From: Brevundimonas sp.
GTDB lineage: Bacteria; Pseudomonadota; Alphaproteobacteria; Caulobacterales; Caulobacteraceae
Length of the DNA: 64,000 bases
Direction of reading: 5' to 3'
Assembly (NCBI RefSeq): GCF_027487935.1
Contig: NZ_JAIYCP010000004.1
Location: forward strand, 46,571-110,570
This document shows positions 48,059 to 56,869 of this stretch, in pieces. Numbering within the stretch: position 1 is the stretch's first letter; every line of letters begins with the position of its first letter. The position numbers and the translations under genes were made by a program. The notes beneath the pieces were generated by a model. That model searched no databases. It saw nothing but the letters and a program-made list of their open reading frames with translations, and had not been told where the DNA came from.

Positions 48059-48709
48059 CTAGCCGATGGGCCTCAGGGACGAAATACGATCATTCATTCC
48101 GGAGTCCCGAAGGTCACGGATATTGTTCCGGAATACCATGCACCGTCCGCGGAAATACGCGTCGGTACAGGCCTGCCACTGGCCGCGGAACTGCATCGAG
48201 CTGATCTCGTCATTGAAACCGGTATGGTCCAGGTTCACGACTTCACCATCGAAGCGGATCGAACGACCGCGATAGTTATGGTCTCGATAGGCGATGACAA
48301 ACGCACCGCGGTTGCCACCGCCATAGCCCGGATTGTAGCCGCCGCCGCCATTGTTGCCGGGGTTGTAACCACCGCCACTGTTGTTGCCGGGGTTATAGCC
48401 GCCGCTGCCGCCGCTGCCGCCGCTGCCCGGATTGTAGCCGCCGCCACCGGAGTTCTGCCCGCTTCCGCCGCCGCCCGGATTGTAGCCGCCACCACCGGAG
48501 TTCTGGCCGCCTCCGCCGCCACCCGGGTTGTAGCCGCTGCCACCGCCGGGGTTGGCACCACCGCTCGCACCGCTGTTGATCGGCGGACGGGACTGCTGCT
48601 CCGCCGGAGCCTCAGCCGCCGACGACAGGGTCGCAAAACTGATCGAGAGCGCAAAGGTCGAGACTGCCGCAGCAGCCGAAAGGCCATAATAGAAATTTTT
48701 GATAGACAC
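48059..48709 (-). CDS. Glycine-rich exported protein with calcium-type beta/gamma-crystallin domain
   Basis: A protein of 216 residues starting at GTG 48709 with AGGAG upstream. A signal peptide spans about 1-32. Residues 48-133 are glycine-rich with six GYNPG repeats (near 59, 75, 91, 104, 114 and 124). Residues 136-214 form two Greek-key motifs (AYRDHNYRGRSIRFDG and ACTDAYFRGRCMVF), each ending in a calcium signature: NDEISS (166-171) and NDRISS (206-211), the (N/D)(N/D)xx(S/T)S double clamp. Calcium binding is inferred from these motifs. The function, possibly surface or matrix related, is unknown. Confidence 0.85.
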   Translation of the reverse strand: MSIKNFYYGLSAAAAVSTFALSISFATLSSAAEAPAEQQSRPPINSGASGGANPGGGSGYNPGGGGGGQNSGGGGYNPGGGGSGQNSGGGGYNPGSGGSGGSGGYNPGNNSGGGYNPGNNGGGGYNPGYGGGNRGAFVIAYRDHNYRGRSIRFDGEVVNLDHTGFNDEISSMQFRGQWQACTDAYFRGRCMVFRNNIRDLRDSGMNDRISSLRPIG

Positions 48710-48943
48710 TATAAGTCACTCCTGTTGTGCTCATTGGCGGCTTGGGATCAAAATGCTTGATGTGGAGACTTTATGAGTTTTCATGAGCAGTCAAATTTGT
48801 CAGCTATCACCCTTAGTATTGAGGTCGACTTATAGTTGAATGGTTGAGAGCGCCTCATTGATGCAATGACCGGACATCAGTTCTGGGATCCGGCATTGTT
48901 TTGATCCTCTGACTGCAGTGGTTTGATTTGAAAGAGATTGTCG
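48710..48943. other. AT-rich divergent intergenic region
   Basis: 234 bases clearly richer in A and T than surrounding DNA, between the divergent crystallin and amidohydrolase genes, so it must carry both promoters. The 10-mer GACTTATAGT occurs at 48827-48836 and in reverse at 48708-48717, the latter touching the crystallin GTG start. No gene is seen here. Confidence 0.5.
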
Positions 48944-50683
48944 ATGTGTAATGCCTGCGATGAACGCTTCATGCATGTCATGCGGAGCCTTCACGGCCGT
49001 CGTGACGTTCTGCGCGGCATTGGCGGAGGCTTTTTCGCCGCCGCAGTGGCTGCGCCGGGAGCGGCGCTGGCGCAGGCCGCAGATCACGGTCACGCCGACA
49101 CGATCTTCCTCGCCCGGCGCATCCACACCATGGACGCGCGCAATACCGTTGTGCAGGCGATCGCCGTCCGGGATGGCCGGATTGTCGCGAGAGGCCGCCG
49201 CGACGACATCATGGACCTGAAGGGACCGCGCACCCGGACGATCGATTTCGGCGACTACACGGTCCTGCCGGGCTTCGTTGACCCCCACATGCATTCGAAT
49301 TTTGCCGGCCTGCGCCCCTGGCTGGACATCGGCCCCTTCACGACGGCCACCATGGACGAAGCCCGCCAGAAGATCCGCGACGCGGCCGCCCGGGCCGGCC
49401 CCGGAGCCTGGATCCAGGGCAAGATGCTTGACCCCTCGATCATGCCGGGACGCGAGCTGACCCGGGCCGATCTCGATCAGCTGTCTCCGGAAACGCCGGT
49501 CTTCATTCTCGAGTCCAACGGACACAATGCCTATGCCAACAGCCGGGCCATCGACCTGGCCGGGCTGACGAAGGATACGCCGGACCCGCCCCAGGGCCGG
49601 TTTGTCCGCGGCGCGGATGGCGAACTGACCGGCCGGCTGGAAGAACCTCCGGCCTTCCAGCCCTTCATTCGCGTGATGTCATCGCCGGGCGAGGCCGAGC
49701 TGGTCGGGTTTCTGCGGGCCGATCTGGATGATGCTGCAGCCAAGGGCTGTACGGCCCTGCATGACTGCGGCATCGGCGGCCTGTTCGCCGAGGCTGACAT
49801 CGGCCTCATCGAGGCGGCGCTGCAGGGCGACGCCCCCGTCCGTTATGCCGGGCTGCTGGTCTCGACCCACTATGAAAAATGGAAGGAGATGGGGCTGCGG
49901 CCGGGCCTTCACTCACCCAATTTTTCATTCAGCGGGATCAAGGCCTGGTCGGACGGTTCCAACCAGGGTCTGACCGGTTATCAGCGAGCGCCCTATCTGA
50001 ACTCGACCAACCGCGGCACGCTCAACTATTCGCCCGAAGAGATCGAGAGTCTGGTCCGCACGCTGCACAACGACGGCTGGCCCATCGGAATCCACGCCAA
50101 TGGCGATGCCGCCATCGATGTGGTGCTCGACGCCTATGAGCGGGGCACCAACGGCGAGGGTGGCCACGCGCTCCGGCACCGGATTGAGCACTGCAGCATT
50201 CTTCACGACGACCAGATCGCCCGGATGAAGGCGCTCGGTATCTCGCCGTCGTTCCTGATCGGTCATGTCCACTACTGGGGCCGGGCCTTCCGCGATCGAC
50301 TGCTCGGGCCGGAACGTGCTGACAGGCTGGACCCCTGCCGCTCCGCCCTTACCGGCGGCCTGCGGATCTCGCTGCACTCCGACTACAATGTGACCCCGAT
50401 CGACCCGCTGCGCTGCGTCGAGAATGCCGTTCTGCGTGACATGAACGAGGGCGGCGGCATCCTGAACCCGGATGAGTGCATCTCGCCGATCCAGGCCCTC
50501 CGGGCGGTCACGATCGATGCCGCCTGGCAGTGCCATCTCGACGACACCTGCGGCAGCCTTGAGGTCGGCAAGGCCGCCGACCTGGTGGTGCTGGAGCGCG
50601 ACCCGACGACCGCCCCGCCGGACACCCTCCGGTCGATCCGGGTACATTCCACCTGGCTCGCCGGCGAAGCCCGTTTCCAATGA
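48944..50683 (+). CDS. Tat-exported YtcJ-like amidohydrolase
   Basis: A protein of 579 residues from ATG 48944, six bases after AAAGAGA. The N-terminus is unusual: MCNAC, then a charged stretch and a twin-arginine signal GRRDVLRGIGGG (RR at 19-20). The mature part is an Amidohydrolase_3 (YtcJ-like) enzyme: LPGFVDPHMHSNF with the metal-binding HxH, AYANSRAIDLAGL, SDGSNQGLTGY, IHANGDAAIDVVLD, RIEHCSILHDDQI and SLHSDYNVTPIDPL. These hydrolyse amide or related bonds in unknown substrates. It is a single gene. Confidence 0.88.
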   Translation: MCNACDERFMHVMRSLHGRRDVLRGIGGGFFAAAVAAPGAALAQAADHGHADTIFLARRIHTMDARNTVVQAIAVRDGRIVARGRRDDIMDLKGPRTRTIDFGDYTVLPGFVDPHMHSNFAGLRPWLDIGPFTTATMDEARQKIRDAAARAGPGAWIQGKMLDPSIMPGRELTRADLDQLSPETPVFILESNGHNAYANSRAIDLAGLTKDTPDPPQGRFVRGADGELTGRLEEPPAFQPFIRVMSSPGEAELVGFLRADLDDAAAKGCTALHDCGIGGLFAEADIGLIEAALQGDAPVRYAGLLVSTHYEKWKEMGLRPGLHSPNFSFSGIKAWSDGSNQGLTGYQRAPYLNSTNRGTLNYSPEEIESLVRTLHNDGWPIGIHANGDAAIDVVLDAYERGTNGEGGHALRHRIEHCSILHDDQIARMKALGISPSFLIGHVHYWGRAFRDRLLGPERADRLDPCRSALTGGLRISLHSDYNVTPIDPLRCVENAVLRDMNEGGGILNPDECISPIQALRAVTIDAAWQCHLDDTCGSLEVGKAADLVVLERDPTTAPPDTLRSIRVHSTWLAGEARFQ

Positions 50684-50749
50684 GACGGGGCGCGGGGTCG
50701 GCAAGCCTGCTGGTACAGGTTTTCTCGCCCCGGTCTGACCGGCCTTCGA

Positions 50750-50932
50750 CTATTCGCCTCGCGCGCGCCCGGTGTCCGGCGGCCCCGGTTGATCGTCGTC
50801 GTCGATCAGGATGCGCTCTGCCGCTCCCTGAATGTCGTCATACTGGCTGGCGCGCAGGGTCCAGACAAAGGCACCGACAGCCATCAGGCCCAGGAACACC
50901 GAGAAGGGTCCGAGAAGAAGCAGTATGTTCAT
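50750..50932 (-). CDS. ccoS: cbb3 oxidase maturation protein CcoS
   Basis: A protein of 60 residues: one membrane helix (LLLLGPFSVFLGLMAVGAFVWTL), then the CcoS element SQYDDIQGAAERIL and an acidic tail. CcoS is needed for cofactor insertion into cbb3 oxidase. It overlaps the ccoI stop by four bases and is last in the ccoG-H-I-S run. Confidence 0.92.
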   Translation of the reverse strand: MNILLLLGPFSVFLGLMAVGAFVWTLRASQYDDIQGAAERILIDDDDQPGPPDTGRARGE

Positions 50933-53100
50933 CGCCCGCCCCTCACCCGCAGGGCATTGATCGTCACGACCAGGGAAGAGCCTGACATCGCGAGCGCGGC
51001 CACGAACGGGTTCACCAGACCGATCATAGCGGCAGGGGCCGCCACGAGGTTGTAGAGGGCCGCAAAGCCGAAGTTTTCCAGCGCCCGGCGACGGGCCGAA
51101 CGCGCCACGTCTATCGCCTCGACAACGGCCATCAGGGCGTCGCCGGTCAAGACAAGGTCTGCCGCATTCTGACTGGCCGCCAGCGCCGTTCCGGGCGCGA
51201 CGGCGGCATGGGCACGCGCCAGTGCGGCGGCATCGTTCAAACCGTCCCCGACCATCAGAACCTTGCGACCCCCTGTGGTGAGGCGGTCAATCGCGTCCGA
51301 CTTCTCCTCCGGCAGCAGGCCTGCGCGCCAGTCGGCGACACCCACCGCATGGGCCACCCCCTTTACTGCGCCGTTCCGGTCACCCGACAGGATCTCTACC
51401 GTCAGGCCACGCGCCCTGAGCGCCTTGATCGTGTCGGCTGCGTCCGGTCGCAGACCGTCCGTGAAGTGAAGCCGAACCTTTGTCTCGCCCTCAAAGCCGA
51501 ACCAGATTTCCGTCTCACCGGAACGGCGGGTCGGGGCACCCACGAATGCTGCCCGACCCAGGCGTGCACGGCGACCGTCGATCAGACCTTCAACCCCAAG
51601 GCCCGGATGCTCGGTGACCCCGGTGGCCAGCGGGCCCTCTCCGGCCGCCCGGGCCACAGCGCGTGCCATCGGGTGACCGGACGCCCGGGCCAACGGAGCG
51701 GCCATGGCGATGATGGCCGATGAAGCACCGACCAGGGCCGGGCACCCCTCGGTCAGAACGCCGGTCTTGTCGAACACCACATGATCGATCTCCGCCAGCC
51801 GTTCCAGTGCGGCCCCTGACTTGACCAGAACCCCGCCTCGGAACAGCCGCGCCGAAGCCACCACCTGGACCGCCGGAACGGCCAAACCGAGGGCACAGGG
51901 ACAGGTGACGATCAGGACCGCGACGGCACGGATGAGGGCTTCCCGCGGTTCGAGACCAAGGGCCCAGCCCCCGGCGAAGGTGGCAAGGGCAGCCGCATGG
52001 ACCACCGGCACATAGAGCGCCGCCGCGCGGTCGGCGAGCCGGACGTAGCGCGAGCGCGACTGGGCACCGGCGTCAACGAGGCGCGCAATGGCCGCCAGGG
52101 TCGAATCCTCCGAGCGTGCCCGGGCGCGCAGGGTCAGCAGGCCTGAGGTATTCACGGCTCCCGCCCGGCAGAGCTGTCCCGGCCGGACCCGCTCCGGTGC
52201 GCTTTCTCCGGTCAGGAGGCTGTTATCCAGCAGGGCCTCGCCGTCCTCGAGTGTGGCGTCGACCGGAATCCGGTCGCCCGGGCGAACGCGCAGCAAATCT
52301 CCGGGCTGGACATCGCCGAGGGGGATAGACCGTTCGCGGCCGGCTGCATCAACGATACGGGCCACGGGTGCCTGAAGCGCCAGCAGGTCCCCTGCGGCGC
52401 TGCGCGCCTTCGCCCTCAGCACATGATCCAGCCAGCGCCCGATCAGCAGCAGGAACAGCAGTGAAACCGCCGCGTCGAAATAGGCGTCACGCCCGTTGAG
52501 GATCGTCTCCGAAAAGCTGATCGCCAGGGTCAGGATCACCCCGACCGAGATAGGCACATCCATATTGGCCCGGCCCGCCCGCAACGACCGCCAGGCGGAC
52601 TTGAAGAAGGTCATCCCTGCAAAGATGGCACAGGGCGCGCCCACGGCGGCCGACATCCACATCATCATCGAGCGGGTGGCGGGGCCGAGTTCCTGGCCGA
52701 ACAGTCCGGCCCAGATCGGAACCGAAAACATCATGGCATTCATCGCGCCGAAGCCCGCGACCGCCAGGGCAAGGATCAGCTGCCGCCCCTCACGGTCCCG
52801 CTGCACAAGCGCAGCGCCGGGGTCATAAGGGGTCGCCGGATAGCCGAGCCGCTCGAGAGCGGAGATTATCCGTCCCGGATCTGCGGCAGCGCCCTCAAGA
52901 GCCAGGGCCAGGCGCCCGGTAGACAGGTTCAGACGTGCCGAGGCCACGCCCGGAAGGCGCGCCATCTCGCGCTCGATCTTGGCGATGCAGCCGGCGCAGC
53001 GCGCCCCGGTCACCAGCAGATCAAGTCGGGTCTGACCATCCTTGGTCCGCCGCAGGAAGGCGGACATGTCAGGCCCGGTCGCATCAAAGGTCACGGCCAT
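50929..53100 (-). CDS. ccoI: Copper-transporting P1B ATPase CcoI (FixI)
   Basis: A protein of 723 residues. An N-terminal metal-binding domain has CAGC (GARCAGCIAKIE). Eight or so membrane helices follow, with TCPCALGLAVP (the CPC ion channel motif), the phosphorylation site DKTGVLTEG, and a GDGLNDAAAL hinge. It exports copper for assembly of the cbb3 oxidase binuclear centre. Its start overlaps ccoH by ten bases. In this family it is needed for, not just helpful to, oxidase assembly. Confidence 0.95.
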   Translation of the reverse strand: MAVTFDATGPDMSAFLRRTKDGQTRLDLLVTGARCAGCIAKIEREMARLPGVASARLNLSTGRLALALEGAAADPGRIISALERLGYPATPYDPGAALVQRDREGRQLILALAVAGFGAMNAMMFSVPIWAGLFGQELGPATRSMMMWMSAAVGAPCAIFAGMTFFKSAWRSLRAGRANMDVPISVGVILTLAISFSETILNGRDAYFDAAVSLLFLLLIGRWLDHVLRAKARSAAGDLLALQAPVARIVDAAGRERSIPLGDVQPGDLLRVRPGDRIPVDATLEDGEALLDNSLLTGESAPERVRPGQLCRAGAVNTSGLLTLRARARSEDSTLAAIARLVDAGAQSRSRYVRLADRAAALYVPVVHAAALATFAGGWALGLEPREALIRAVAVLIVTCPCALGLAVPAVQVVASARLFRGGVLVKSGAALERLAEIDHVVFDKTGVLTEGCPALVGASSAIIAMAAPLARASGHPMARAVARAAGEGPLATGVTEHPGLGVEGLIDGRRARLGRAAFVGAPTRRSGETEIWFGFEGETKVRLHFTDGLRPDAADTIKALRARGLTVEILSGDRNGAVKGVAHAVGVADWRAGLLPEEKSDAIDRLTTGGRKVLMVGDGLNDAAALARAHAAVAPGTALAASQNAADLVLTGDALMAVVEAIDVARSARRRALENFGFAALYNLVAAPAAMIGLVNPFVAALAMSGSSLVVTINALRVRGGR

Positions 53101-53579
53101 GTCAGCCTCCGCTCGGCCACAAATGGTTGACCGCCGCCCGTGGCATCGACACGGGCGTCCCAGACGCCGGACAGGCCGGCGCGGGCACCGCTGTACTGGC
53201 CCGGCGCTGTCTCGGTGAGGGTCAACACGCTGCGGCCCTGTTCAGTGGCCGGCCGCAACAGGGTGGCGGTGACCTTCAGCCCACGCAGGGGTTGGCCGTC
53301 CCGGTCGCGGAGCAGGACGATCACGGCGTCCGGCCGGGCCTCGAGGGCGGCGCGCCAGCCGATGGCTTCCTGGACCCGAAGCCGCTCCAGTTCGGCATTG
53401 TAGATCAGGCCCGCCTCATAAGGCCTCGGCGCGACCTGACCCGGGTGGGTGCGATAGGCCAGGGTCAGAAAAGCACCGTCGACCCCAATGACAACGGCGA
53501 AAAAGGCCACGACCCCGGCGGCGACATGCCAACCCTTTACGGTGAACGGGGCTCGCGGCGGTGTGGAGGGGGCGGTCAT
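53091..53579 (-). CDS. ccoH: cbb3 oxidase assembly protein CcoH (FixH)
   Basis: A protein of 162 residues with one membrane helix (HVAAGVVAFFAVVIGVDGAFL) and a periplasmic beta domain, the FixH family. The element YRTHPGQVAPRPYEAGL is close to the usual FixH signature with a Y-E/N-G step after the helix. It assists subunit assembly with CcoI. Start touches the ccoG stop (TGATG). Confidence 0.92.
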   Translation of the reverse strand: MTAPSTPPRAPFTVKGWHVAAGVVAFFAVVIGVDGAFLTLAYRTHPGQVAPRPYEAGLIYNAELERLRVQEAIGWRAALEARPDAVIVLLRDRDGQPLRGLKVTATLLRPATEQGRSVLTLTETAPGQYSGARAGLSGVWDARVDATGGGQPFVAERRLTWP

Positions 53580-55066
53580 CAGCGGGAGTCTCCAAAGTCG
53601 AAAGCGGTCCGGACCGTCTGGACCTCATCCCCCGACCGGATTGCGAAGGTTGCAGGCCGGCTGCCTTCGGTAACCTCGGCGGCGGGCGTGGTGACGAAGA
53701 CCCGAACGGAGGTGACCCGGTTGGGGTCGACCTGAAGGCGCAGCGGGTTGGAAACCGGCCGACCGGGACTTCTGAGGGTCGCGCCCGGAACGCCGGCATA
53801 GCGGACTTCCACGGTCGCCGGTTCAAAGCCGTGGTTGGCGATCTTCAGCGTATAGCCGTTGCGGACAGCCCCATCATGAAGCCGGATCGCAGCCGGATTC
53901 CGGTCGCGCAGGGCGTGAACCTCGAGGGTCTTGCGGGTGCTGAAGCCCCAGATCATGAGGCCGCTGACGATCGCCAGCGCAACGCCGTAATAGAGGGTCC
54001 GGGGGCGGATCAGACGGTGCTCCGGCTTGTGACCGCAGCTACGGGCCGCAACTGCCGCATCCGTGTCATAGGCAATGAGCCCCCGCGGCCGGCCGACCTT
54101 CTCCATGACCTCATTGCAGGCGTCGATGCAGAGGCCGCAGTTGATGCATTCCAGCTGGGCCCCGTCGCGAATATCGATGCCCATGGGACAGACCACAACG
54201 CACTGGTTGCAGTCGATACAGTCGCCACGCCCTTCCCAGGTCTCCGCCTTCTTGTGCGGCCCGCGTGGTTCTCCGCGGTCGTAGCGGTAGGTCACCTGGA
54301 AGGACTGGTCGTCCAGCATCGCCCCCTGGATGCGCGGCCAGGGGCACATATAGGTGCATACCTGCTCGCGCATATGTCCGGCGAAGACATAGGTGGTGAA
54401 GGTCAGGACGGCGCAGGAGACATAGGCCGTCATGGGCGCGGTTCCGACCCAGAAGGTACGGATCAGGTCCGGCGCATCGTGAAAATAGAAGATCCAGGCA
54501 CCGCCGGTGCCGAAGGCGGTACCGATCCAGACCGCGTGCTTACCCGCCTTGCGCCAGAATTTGGTGAAAGACATCGGGGCCGCGTCGAGCCGCATCCGCG
54601 CGTTCCGGTCACCCTCGAACAGGCGCTCGATATAGATGTAGAGATCGGTCCACACGGTCTGGGGACAGGCGTATCCACACCACAGCCGACCGAACAGGGC
54701 CGTCACAAGGAACAGTGACAAGGCCGCGAGCACCAGCAGGCCGGTGATGAAATACACCTCCTGCGGCCACAGCTGGATCATGAAGAAATAGAACCGGCCA
54801 CCATCGAAATCGACGAGCACGGCCTGGTCGGGAAGGGCTCCCGGCCGATCCCAGCGGATCCATGGCGTTATGTAGTAGATCGCCAGCGTGACGATCAGCA
54901 GCGCCCATTTGATCCAGCGCCACTGGCCGTTGACCAGTTTGGGATAGATCGGCACGCGGGCCTTGTAGAGGCCCGTGGGGCGGGTTTTCTCGCGCTGTTT
55001 TTCGGCGACAGACACCGGACCCGTCCTCGTCGAACGCTCACGGGTCCGGTCAATGATGATGGTCAT
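53579..55066 (-). CDS. ccoG: cbb3 oxidase accessory ferredoxin-like CcoG (FixG)
   Basis: A protein of 495 residues from ATG 55066, which overlaps the ccoP stop; the longer frame upstream lies inside ccoP. Several membrane helices are followed by two 4Fe-4S motifs, CIDCNQCVVVCP and CINCGLCIDAC, and a C-terminal immunoglobulin-like domain (FixG C). CcoG takes part in copper reduction for oxidase assembly in studied relatives. It starts the accessory run ccoG-H-I-S, directly after the structural genes. Confidence 0.94.
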   Translation of the reverse strand: MTIIIDRTRERSTRTGPVSVAEKQREKTRPTGLYKARVPIYPKLVNGQWRWIKWALLIVTLAIYYITPWIRWDRPGALPDQAVLVDFDGGRFYFFMIQLWPQEVYFITGLLVLAALSLFLVTALFGRLWCGYACPQTVWTDLYIYIERLFEGDRNARMRLDAAPMSFTKFWRKAGKHAVWIGTAFGTGGAWIFYFHDAPDLIRTFWVGTAPMTAYVSCAVLTFTTYVFAGHMREQVCTYMCPWPRIQGAMLDDQSFQVTYRYDRGEPRGPHKKAETWEGRGDCIDCNQCVVVCPMGIDIRDGAQLECINCGLCIDACNEVMEKVGRPRGLIAYDTDAAVAARSCGHKPEHRLIRPRTLYYGVALAIVSGLMIWGFSTRKTLEVHALRDRNPAAIRLHDGAVRNGYTLKIANHGFEPATVEVRYAGVPGATLRSPGRPVSNPLRLQVDPNRVTSVRVFVTTPAAEVTEGSRPATFAIRSGDEVQTVRTAFDFGDSR

Positions 55067-55959
55067 GGCGCGGCTGCAGCGGCTCCTGACGCCTCGCCGC
55101 CCCCGGCGTTGACGTGGACATAGACAGCCAGGGCCTTGATCACCCCGGGCGAGAACCGGCCCTCCCACGTCGGCATGACGCCGTTGCGGCCATTCTGGAT
55201 CTGACCCCGGATGGACTCGCGGTCGGACCCGTACAGCCATTCGCTGTCGGTCAGGTTGGGGGCACCGACCAGGCGATTCCCCACGCCCGTCGGCGTATGG
55301 CAAGCCGCGCAGTTGTCGGCATAGAGCTGCTGCGCCCTTCCCACTGCCGCCGCGTCCGCGGGACGGCCCGAAAGTCGAACGACATATTCCGTCATGTCGG
55401 AAACCTGTGCGGGGCTGAGCATGCCATCTCTACCGAAGGCCGGCATCTGCGAGGTCCGGGTCTGGGGATGGGCCGACCGGACGCCGACCCGAAGGGTGTG
55501 CTCGATCTCCTCAAGCGTTCCACCCCACAGCCAGACGTCATCGCGCAGATTGGGATAGCCGCGTGTCCCGCCGCCCCCGGCACCGTGACAGGTCGCACAG
55601 TTGTCCCCGAAGACGGATTGCCCGACCGACAACGCATGCGCCTGCAGGGCCGGGTCGGCCTCGATCTGCTGCAGGGATGCCGTCGCCAGCATCGCCTCGT
55701 CGCGGCCACGCTGAACCCGAAGCGCGTCCAGCTGTTCGGCGACATCGGCCCGGTCGGACTGTTTGAGAACCCCCGGGGTGTAGCCGTTCAAGCCCGGCCA
55801 GGCCGGCATCAGCACCCAATAGACAACGGCGAAGATGATGCAGCCGTAGAAGATCCAAAGCCACCAGCGTGGCAGCGGATTGTCCAGCTCGCGGATACCG
55901 TCCCATTCGTGTCCGGTCGTCTCGATGCCGGAGTGTTCGTCGCGCTCGGGTTCAGACAT
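55063..55959 (-). CDS. ccoP: cbb3 oxidase diheme cytochrome c subunit CcoP
   Basis: A protein of 298 residues from ATG 55959. The N-terminus has the CcoP leader HEWDGIRELDNPLPRWWLWIFYG and one membrane helix. Two CxxCH heme sites follow, CATCH and CAACH, each in a cytochrome c fold. It passes electrons from soluble cytochrome c to CcoO. It overlaps ccoQ by eight bases and ccoG by four. Confidence 0.95.
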   Translation of the reverse strand: MSEPERDEHSGIETTGHEWDGIRELDNPLPRWWLWIFYGCIIFAVVYWVLMPAWPGLNGYTPGVLKQSDRADVAEQLDALRVQRGRDEAMLATASLQQIEADPALQAHALSVGQSVFGDNCATCHGAGGGGTRGYPNLRDDVWLWGGTLEEIEHTLRVGVRSAHPQTRTSQMPAFGRDGMLSPAQVSDMTEYVVRLSGRPADAAAVGRAQQLYADNCAACHTPTGVGNRLVGAPNLTDSEWLYGSDRESIRGQIQNGRNGVMPTWEGRFSPGVIKALAVYVHVNAGGGEASGAAAAAP

Positions 55960-56125
55960 GCTCGTCCTCGTCGTTTTCGAGCGGGAGATGGGAAAGGCGC
56001 TTGAACGCCTCGCGGTTTTTCGGCCACAGCGCGTAGACGACACCGGCGATGAAGACAGCGCCGAAATAGAGGGTGCCGCCCTGCTGGGCGAACTTCGCCA
56101 CGGTTTCGTAGTCGAGGCCACTCAT
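55952..56125 (-). CDS. ccoQ: cbb3 oxidase small subunit CcoQ
   Basis: A 57-residue protein found by reading the minus strand between ccoO and ccoP. It starts [12 protein letters not shown], has one helix ([18 protein letters not shown]), then [18 protein letters not shown] and a short acidic tail. This is the standard CcoQ/FixQ plan; the protein stabilises the complex. It overlaps ccoO by four bases and ccoP by eight. Confidence 0.92.
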   Translation of the reverse strand: MSGLDYETVAKFAQQGGTLYFGAVFIAGVVYALWPKNREAFKRLSHLPLENDEDEHV

Positions 56126-56859
56126 CGCAGGTTCTCCGGGTCTTCAGCCTGGTAGGTGCGGAAGTCGACCTGGGTGCCGAGCTGCTGCAGATAGGCGATC
56201 AGGGCATCCATCCGTGTCAGCCGCGCAGGATTGCCGTCGAAGTCGCCCTGGGCGACCCGCGGGCCGTATCGGCTGCGAAGATCCGAGGTCGCGCTGGCGA
56301 AGGGATCGACCTGGGCATTCAGGTCGGCCGCGGCATTCTCGATCTGGTCCGCGGTATAAGGAACGCCGACGGTCAGCATGGTTCTCAGCTGGGCCTGGAT
56401 CGCGTGTTGATCGAGGTCCTGATCCGCCAGAAAGCGGTAGGGAGGCATGTTGGACTCAGGCACCACCGAGCGCGGATCGGTCAGGTGCTCGCGGTGCCAG
56501 TCGTTGGAATACTTGCCGCCGACGCGCGCCAGGTCTGGCCCCGTCCGCTTCGATCCCCACTGGAACGGGTGGTCGTACATGCTCTCGGCGGCAAGGCTGT
56601 AGTGGCCATAGCGTTCGACCTCATCCCGGAGTGGGCGGATCATCTGCGAGTGGCAGCCGTAGCAGCCCTCCGCGATGTAGACGTCACGCCCGGCCAGCTC
56701 GAGCGGGGTGTAGGGGCGGACGCCCTCGACCTCCTCGATCGTGCTCTCGACCCAGAACAGCGGGGCGATTTCGACGATGCCGCCGATGGACACCACGACC
56801 GTGATGCCCAGGACCAGCCAGAGCGAGTGGCGCTCGAACCTGTGATGCTGTTTCCACAT
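56122..56859 (-). CDS. ccoO: cbb3 oxidase monoheme cytochrome c subunit CcoO
   Basis: A protein of 245 residues with an N-terminal membrane anchor ([19 protein letters not shown]) and one heme-c site CYGCH in [20 protein letters not shown], then [29 protein letters not shown] with the methionine side of the heme pocket. It lies ten bases after ccoN. Confidence 0.95.
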   Translation of the reverse strand: MWKQHHRFERHSLWLVLGITVVVSIGGIVEIAPLFWVESTIEEVEGVRPYTPLELAGRDVYIAEGCYGCHSQMIRPLRDEVERYGHYSLAAESMYDHPFQWGSKRTGPDLARVGGKYSNDWHREHLTDPRSVVPESNMPPYRFLADQDLDQHAIQAQLRTMLTVGVPYTADQIENAAADLNAQVDPFASATSDLRSRYGPRVAQGDFDGNPARLTRMDALIAYLQQLGTQVDFRTYQAEDPENLR

Positions 56860-56869
56860 GATCTGATCC

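Noticed and set aside
48260..48570. Repeats in the crystallin gene as CRISPR or tandem element
   Set aside because: They are codon-level GYNPG/glycine repeats in frame, with no uniform spacers.
50684..50749. Imperfect inverted repeat GACGGGGCG/CGCCCCGGTC as terminator
   Set aside because: The arms mismatch and no T-run follows, so support is too weak.
55067..55303. Extended start of ccoG
   Set aside because: It lies inside ccoP in another frame; the ATG at 55066 overlaps the ccoP stop and starts the family sequence.
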